A DNA stretch of 33,782 bases from a virus: positions 1 through 33,782 of the IMG/VR virus record IMGVR_UViG_3300049489_000464. One strand, 5' to 3'. Every line of letters begins with the position of its first letter. The stretch's first letter is position 1. Positions 30,302 through 33,782 of this stretch are shown here, piece by piece. Made by a program: the position numbers and the translations under genes. The notes beneath the pieces were generated by a model. It was not told the origin of the DNA. It searched no databases and was given only the letters and a program-made list of their open reading frames with translations.

Positions 30302-30537
30302 GATTCACCTCCATTGACTAACTCCATGATCCTCAATGCCTCTTCTCGAGTCTTAACCGGCTGCCTACCGAGTCCGATGGTGCCGTTATCAAGTCTCCAC
30401 GTATAACCTCTAGACTCAATAGACCAATTGTGCTTCTCAGTCTCATTCATATATGGTACGGCACCATATATTGACGCTGTTCTGCCGTTGATTCTGTTCA
30501 ACCAGTATTTTGATTCAATGACTTCGATTATTTTCAC
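30298..30537 (-). CDS. 79-aa first gene of the leftward operon (GTG start)
   Basis: GTG 30537 is preceded by AGGAGG four bases away, a near-perfect ribosome site. The product has segments ESKYWLNRINGRTASIYG and NWSIESRGYTWRLDNGTIGLG, looking like a small beta-barrel fold, and an EEALRIMELV helix near the end. It is the first gene after the promoter at 30608-30636, so likely strongly expressed early. No recognised family. Confidence 0.6.
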   Translation of the reverse strand: MKIIEVIESKYWLNRINGRTASIYGAVPYMNETEKHNWSIESRGYTWRLDNGTIGLGRQPVKTREEALRIMELVNGGES

Positions 30538-30594
30538 ACTTCCTCCTAATTAAAACGCTTGATAGATCACAGTCTCATCGTCGTTCATTCGATC

Positions 30595-30605
30595 GGTGTT
30601 ACACT
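30595..30605. repeat. Near-palindrome GGTGTTACACT beside the early promoter
   Basis: It differs by one base from the perfect palindrome at 28076-28086. It lies immediately downstream of the -10 element at 30608-30613, so a bound protein would block transcription start. Confidence 0.35.
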
Positions 30606-30607
30606 AT

Positions 30608-30636
30608 ACTATAGCACAGCGCATGCCACATTCGAA
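30608..30636 (-). promoter_or_regulatory. Extended -10 promoter of the leftward early operon
   Basis: Read leftward: TTCGAA (30636-30631), a 17-bp spacer, then TATAGT (30613-30608) preceded by TG-C, the extended -10 signature. A perfect inverted repeat CGAAAT-N5-ATTTCG (30633-30649) covers the -35 side, and a GGTGTTACACT near-palindrome lies at the expected start. The first gene begins 71 bp downstream. Confidence 0.5.
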
Positions 30637-30649
30637 ATGAGTAATTTCG
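30633..30649. promoter_or_regulatory. Inverted repeat CGAAAT-N5-ATTTCG, possible operator
   Basis: Perfect 6-bp arms separated by GAGTA, overlapping the -35 element of the leftward early promoter. A dimeric regulator could bind it. The nearest candidate is the winged-helix-like protein encoded at 30813-31235. Binding is inferred, not shown. Confidence 0.35.
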
Positions 30650-30812
30650 CGGACTTAGCTTAACGGTCACTGTAAAACTTATAGGCAGACGTCCGCCCCA
30701 CCGTGAGACTTCAGGGCGAAATCCTGAGTCCCCACGCTAACTTGTAATTAAGTGTATAACTTTTAGCCAGTGTCACAGAGATCGACACCCACGCCGCCCC
30801 GAAGTCCGCCTC

Positions 30813-31235
30813 TTATATAAGACGATGAACGCCTTCATTCGAAACGATACGCTTATCCGCCTGCATCGTCATTACCGAGTCCATGTAATCACTAACCGTA
30901 AAGCCCGTTCCGTTGAGTCGCGCCCTCAAGTCTCCATCACTCAGCGCCCCGCCTGCATCAGTCAAGGCATTAAATATAAGTTCCTCAAGTTTACGGTCGC
31001 CCAATAGCCTAACCGTATAGCCCCCGGACTTGCCACTCATGATCATATTAAATCTCACGTCATTTTTAATCACAATGTCCAGCGCACGTCCCGTAGAACT
31101 CATCGACTTGCCGAAACGTGCGGCAAGATTACGATACGGTATTGAGTCCGTCTTATAAACCCTAACATAATCCAGACAATACCTATAAACACGCTCAACC
31201 AATGCCTTATATTTCGCCTCAACTAAAGTCTCCAT
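30813..31235 (-). CDS. Winged-helix-like protein, possible regulator or initiator
   Basis: ATG 31235 follows AAGGGGGG. The 140-aa protein has a helix-turn-helix-like part at about residues 34-55 (YRNLAARFGKSMSSTGRALDI) followed by a second winged-helix-like unit near residues 85-140 (LEELIFNALTDAGGALSDGDLRARL ... MQADKRIVSNEGVHRLI). It is alone, between the early promoter and the repeat-rich non-coding region, which is where an origin-binding or early-switch protein would be expected. No family was recognised, so this is inference from layout. Confidence 0.6.
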   Translation of the reverse strand: METLVEAKYKALVERVYRYCLDYVRVYKTDSIPYRNLAARFGKSMSSTGRALDIVIKNDVRFNMIMSGKSGGYTVRLLGDRKLEELIFNALTDAGGALSDGDLRARLNGTGFTVSDYMDSVMTMQADKRIVSNEGVHRLI

Positions 31236-31288
31236 AGTCCCCCCTTAAGCCCCGACGATCATCGTCACGGTTCCGTTGAATAGACTAC

Positions 31289-31305
31289 GATCACAAACCA
31301 CAAAC
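31289..31305 (+). repeat. Iteron-like element, copy 1
   Basis: GATCACAAACCACAAAC. It shares GATCACA and the 12-mer CAAACCACAAAC with copy 2. The consensus across copies is RGATCAYARACCRYAAACC. Confidence 0.55.
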
Positions 31306-31317
31306 AAGGTACCATGC

Positions 31318-31338
31318 GGCAAACATGAGGCGAACATG
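31318..31338 (+). repeat. Tandem 11-bp repeat GGCRAACATG
   Basis: GGCAAACATG (31318-31327) and GGCGAACATG (31329-31338) start exactly 11 bp apart, one helical turn. They lie between iteron copies 1 and 2. Confidence 0.45.
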
Positions 31339-31371
31339 CGCCCCTCATAACTAATATAGCAGACCTAAGAG

Positions 31372-31395
31372 GATCACAGACCGCAAACCACAAAC
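31372..31395 (+). repeat. Iteron-like element, copy 2
   Basis: Begins GATCACAGACCGC and ends CAAACCACAAAC (31384-31395), identical over those 12 bases to copy 1. It aligns over more than 20 positions with the inverted copy 3. Confidence 0.55.
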
Positions 31396-31409
31396 TGATG
31401 GGCTTAGTG

Positions 31410-31458
31410 GGGGTATATTGGTATTAAAAAAAAAAAAATATAGAAGAACAGATACCCC
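31410..31458. repeat. Inverted arms around an A13 tract
   Basis: GGGGTAT (31410-31416) and ATACCCC (31452-31458) enclose an AT-rich segment with 13 consecutive A (31426-31438). It could be a DNA-unwinding element or bent DNA. Confidence 0.45.
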
Positions 31459-31469
31459 GGTACCCCCCC

Positions 31470-31496
31470 ATGATTGCGGTTTATGGTTTATGATCC
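31470..31496 (-). repeat. Iteron-like element, copy 3 (inverted)
   Basis: Read on the minus strand it begins GGATCATAAACC and continues ATAAACCGCAATCAT, matching copy 2 except at several purine/pyrimidine transitions. It faces copies 1 and 2 across the A13 tract. Confidence 0.5.
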
Positions 31497-31512
31497 GAGT
31501 TTAGTCCCCCTC

Positions 31513-31558
31513 TTGAGGTCACATTGAGGCCGTGCATGATTAAGGTTGAGGGTTGAGG
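31513..31558 (+). repeat. Four TTGAGG hexamers
   Basis: TTGAGG starts at 31513, 31524, 31546 and 31553. The first three are spaced 11 and 22 bp, in helical phase. They could be binding sites for a regulator or initiator. Confidence 0.4.
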
Positions 31559-31848
31559 AACGCATGGGTTGGGCATCCACGTCTCAGCGCATTAATACTT
31601 GACTCCATCCGCCTGCTGAGTCTCGGCGTTCGGGCGTCCGCCGATCGGGCGCGCACCGCAGCCGAACCGCTACAGGTACAAGAGAGAAGCGGAACCCCCG
31701 GCGCGCAGCGGAGAACTCAGACCCACTCCCCACGGTGACCGGGGCAACCGCTGAGGGCTAGCTTATGTATATGACTGTCAGCGCAGCGTGAGTGAAAAGT
31801 GAATTTACGCGATGCGGCGTAATCGACTCCCCCGCCGCTGATCGCTGA

Positions 31849-31866
31849 TCGTCGGACGACCGACGA
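31849..31866. other. Perfect 7-bp hairpin
   Basis: TCGTCGG, loop ACGA, CCGACGA. No T run follows, so it is not an obvious terminator. It precedes the rightward fibre genes by about 65 bp. Confidence 0.35.
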
Positions 31867-31930
31867 GAGGAGAAATATCCCGACCCTTTTTAACTTGCGC
31901 CCCGCTCACTCCGCTGCGATGATTTAGCTT

Positions 31931-32230
31931 ATGAAAATGAATCTATTTCCGCCTGATGCGAAGCGCGAATTCGGTGACTTCGATGAGGTCACCGGGACTG
32001 ATGTTGGGGCGACGAAGCGCGGACTTGATGTTAATTTAATCGGCACGATAGGGTCTGTCTTAAATTCAGTTAATTGGGACGGAGGATCTTTAGCTCTACC
32101 CGATGCCGTAACTGAGATATATTCATTTAAGACTGGTGGATCTTCGGGCACAACAGTTGCTACAGTTACTCTCGTATATACAAGTGCAGCAAAAACGGAT
32201 TTGCTCACTTGGGATATTGTTGTGGTGTAA
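31931..32230 (+). CDS. 99-aa virion-type protein before the tail fibre
   Basis: The frame starts at ATG 31931 (MKMNLFPPDAKREFGDFDEV); an in-frame TAG lies just upstream and no strong ribosome site is seen. The later part has DVNLIGTIGSVLNSVNWDGG and EIYSFKTGGSSGTTVATVTLVYTS. The tyrosine/phenylalanine-K-T/S-GG-x-x-GTTVATVT signature occurs in many small phage proteins next to fibre genes and is beta-rich. The next gene begins four bases after its stop. Structural role inferred. Confidence 0.65.
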   Translation: MKMNLFPPDAKREFGDFDEVTGTDVGATKRGLDVNLIGTIGSVLNSVNWDGGSLALPDAVTEIYSFKTGGSSGTTVATVTLVYTSAAKTDLLTWDIVVV

Positions 32231-32233
32231 TAA

Positions 32234-33782
32234 GTGGGATATAAATTTAATCCATTCTCAGGAACCTTCGATATAGACAATGTCGGAGGCTCTGGCTACA
32301 CCGACGAACAAGCTCAAGATGCAGTATTCAATGCAATGGTTGATTCGTCTTCTATTGATTTTCAGTATAACGATGCTTTAAATACTTGGACGGCAGTTGT
32401 TCTTCCGGCTGGTGTAGACCACAATTCACTCGTTAATTTAGCAGTAGGCGATCCACATACTCAGTATGCTTTAGATTCTGCATTAGATAACGTAGCGTTC
32501 ACTGGCCAACACTCAGACCTAGCAGGAATTGGCACAAACACTCACGCGACAATCGACACACATTTAGCAAATAATAATATTCACGTCCCTGCGATGACTT
32601 CAGGCTCAGTACCATATCATAACGGAATTATACTCACTGAGGATAATGCATATTTTTATTACGATGCTGTAAATAAACGGCTCGGTATTGGTATTGCTGC
32701 GAGTGAAAATACTGTAACAGTTAACGGCACTACTTACGGCAATGTGCTTTCTGTTCACGCTGAAGGTGCTACTGACATTGCAATGTTTGGGATGCATAGA
32801 CATTCTAGCACTGCGGCGATTGGAGCATTTCAGATTTTTGCAAGGTCTCGCGGTACTGAGGCGAGTGAAACGGTTGTTCAAAATGGTGACGTACTAGGCG
32901 CGCATTATTTTACAGGCCATGATGGTACTGATTACGCAATGGGAGCTGCACTAGTCGCAAGTGTACTTGGCACACCAGGTGCTAACGATATGCCGACAAA
33001 ACTCGCCATGCAAACTTCAGCCGATGGCTCGCAGACCTTAGTTGATAGAATTGCAGCGACTACGACGATTGACATTACGCCAACGGCAGCGATTACGAAC
33101 CAACCTTATGCGTTTTTAGTAGACCATGCTGCGACTAATTTAATAGTTAACCCAAGTTTTGAAGTTAATATCACAGACGGCTGGTCTGCTACTGGGGTCT
33201 CGACAAACACACGCGACACGACTCAGGCTTGGATTGGGACAGCATCACTTAAGATTGTTTCGAGCGCAAAAGACGGCGGGTTGATTAGCTCATCAATTGC
33301 AGTAAGCGCAAGCACATCTTACGTTGTCTCTTGTTACGTCAAGGGTAATGCCGGAGGCGAATCATTTTACATCACAGCGACTAAAAATATAAGTGGTGCA
33401 GTTCATAGCTCAAATCCTACAGGGGGGTTTGATGCCTTAAGTATTCACGATCAAATCAATACAGAATGGTCTAGAGTAACGCTTGGGTTTACGACAGGAG
33501 CCAGTGATACGAGTGTGACTATTGCTTTAAGATCAAGACTTGCAACATCACAGACGATATTTGTTGATGCAGTTTTATTCGAGCAAAAGAATTTACCTTC
33601 GGACACTAATGAAATTTCATTTGCGTCATCTTATTTTGATGGCAGCATGGGACTTGGCTATGCATGGACAGGGACTGCGCACAATAGTTCATCTACGAGA
33701 TCGGCAGGGGCTAAATTTCTTGCGCCACTTGCGACAACTGCAAATCGTGGTAATTTTGTTTTGCGCACTGACGGCACTATAG
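32234..33782 (+). CDS. Tail fibre, 3' end outside the window (GTG start)
   Basis: The frame opens at GTG 32234 (GYKFNPFSGTFDIDNVGGSG) and stays open to the last base, giving over 515 residues. Residues 60-95 include DHNSLVNLAVGDPHTQYAL, a pattern common in phage fibre necks. Residues around 315-400 begin NLIVNPSFEVNITDGWSATG, a typical start of a jelly-roll carbohydrate-binding domain (CBM4/9 style). Thr, Ser, Gly and Ala are high and cysteines rare. It would bind surface sugar or a polysaccharide receptor. It is a second fibre besides the glycine-rich one; the C-terminal tip is missing. Confidence 0.85.
   Translation, partial: MGYKFNPFSGTFDIDNVGGSGYTDEQAQDAVFNAMVDSSSIDFQYNDALNTWTAVVLPAGVDHNSLVNLAVGDPHTQYALDSALDNVAFTGQHSDLAGIGTNTHATIDTHLANNNIHVPAMTSGSVPYHNGIILTEDNAYFYYDAVNKRLGIGIAASENTVTVNGTTYGNVLSVHAEGATDIAMFGMHRHSSTAAIGAFQIFARSRGTEASETVVQNGDVLGAHYFTGHDGTDYAMGAALVASVLGTPGANDMPTKLAMQTSADGSQTLVDRIAATTTIDITPTAAITNQPYAFLVDHAATNLIVNPSFEVNITDGWSATGVSTNTRDTTQAWIGTASLKIVSSAKDGGLISSSIAVSASTSYVVSCYVKGNAGGESFYITATKNISGAVHSSNPTGGFDALSIHDQINTEWSRVTLGFTTGASDTSVTIALRSRLATSQTIFVDAVLFEQKNLPSDTNEISFASSYFDGSMGLGYAWTGTAHNSSSTRSAGAKFLAPLATTANRGNFVLRTDGTI

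Larger units (their letters stand above)
31236..31930. other. Non-coding control region, candidate replication origin
   Basis: No convincing gene is present in about 700 bp. Transcription runs leftward to its left and rightward to its right. It holds tandem 11-bp repeats, three copies of an iteron-like element, an A13 tract bounded by GGGGTAT/ATACCCC arms, four TTGAGG hexamers and a perfect hairpin at 31849-31866. This mix is typical of phage origins or divergent control regions. The right half (31560-31930) is GC-rich without clear promoter boxes. Confidence 0.5.

Noticed and set aside
31553-31738. 61-codon rightward frame in the control region
   Set aside because: No ribosome site, low-complexity Arg/Ser-rich product, and overlap with the TTGAGG repeats; most likely non-coding.
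1-33782. Alternative genetic code or suppressed stop codons
   Set aside because: TAA, TAG and TGA all act as normal stops at well-defined gene ends and no large gene contains an in-frame stop.

Overview
This window is a piece of a tailed double-stranded DNA phage genome with a podovirus-type gene set. It contains a capsid scaffold, an N4-gp56-like major capsid protein, P22/T7-like tail-tube proteins, internal ejection proteins, fibres, a lysis cassette and a PolA-based replication module. The host is probably Gram-negative, because the lysis cassette carries spanin-like inner- and outer-membrane partners. No host genes, tRNAs, integrase or lysogeny repressor were recognised, so a lytic life style is the simplest reading but is not proven. 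Terminase and portal are absent. Genes run off both ends (a scaffold-like gene at base 2, a tail fibre at base 33782), so the window is internal to a larger genome or a circular genome cut in its late region.

Layout. (1) Bases 1-13358, rightward: scaffold, capsid, two small head proteins, head-tail adaptor-like protein, beta-rich tail hub or stabilisation protein, glycine-rich fibre with a small fibre-associated protein, a GNAT acetyltransferase, then four or five internal virion/ejection proteins. (2) Bases 13284-21001, leftward: replication and recombination, read from high to low coordinates as Cas4-like Fe-S nuclease, restriction-fold-like protein, Sak4-like ATPase, an 83-aa unknown, DUF669-like ssDNA-binding protein, intein-interrupted PolA-family polymerase, a 51-aa basic protein and a DUF3987-like primase/helicase-type ATPase. 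(3) Bases 21123-21538, leftward: a one-gene cassette with its own promoter and terminator. (4) Bases 21702-23575, rightward: M15 endopeptidase, holin-like protein and three membrane or lipoprotein genes of a spanin type. (5) Bases 23572-30537, leftward: about 24 tiny, mostly unknown genes, nearly all overlapping by ATGA/GTGA, behind one extended -10 promoter; probably the early host-takeover operon. Several of these genes have fewer than 50 codons. (6) Bases 30538-31930: a winged-helix-like gene and about 700 bp of non-coding DNA with iteron-like repeats, an A13 tract and inverted repeats, from which transcription diverges; the best candidate for an origin/control region. (7) Bases 31931-33782, rightward: a small virion-type protein and a long tail fibre cut by the window end.

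How it works together. The Cas4-like nuclease, Sak4 ATPase and DUF669 protein form a single-strand annealing or recombination set that feeds the PolA/DUF3987 replisome. The ejection proteins (one with a glycine-zipper membrane segment) and tail hub deliver DNA. The M15 peptidase, holin and spanins release progeny.

The most notable features are a 338-aa LAGLIDADG intein placed exactly inside the Exo III motif of the polymerase, a nested lipoprotein with a C-terminal membrane helix (unimolecular-spanin-like), the origin-like repeat region, and palindromes GGTGTWACACC at the early promoter. All family names are from reading motifs by eye; no database search was run.
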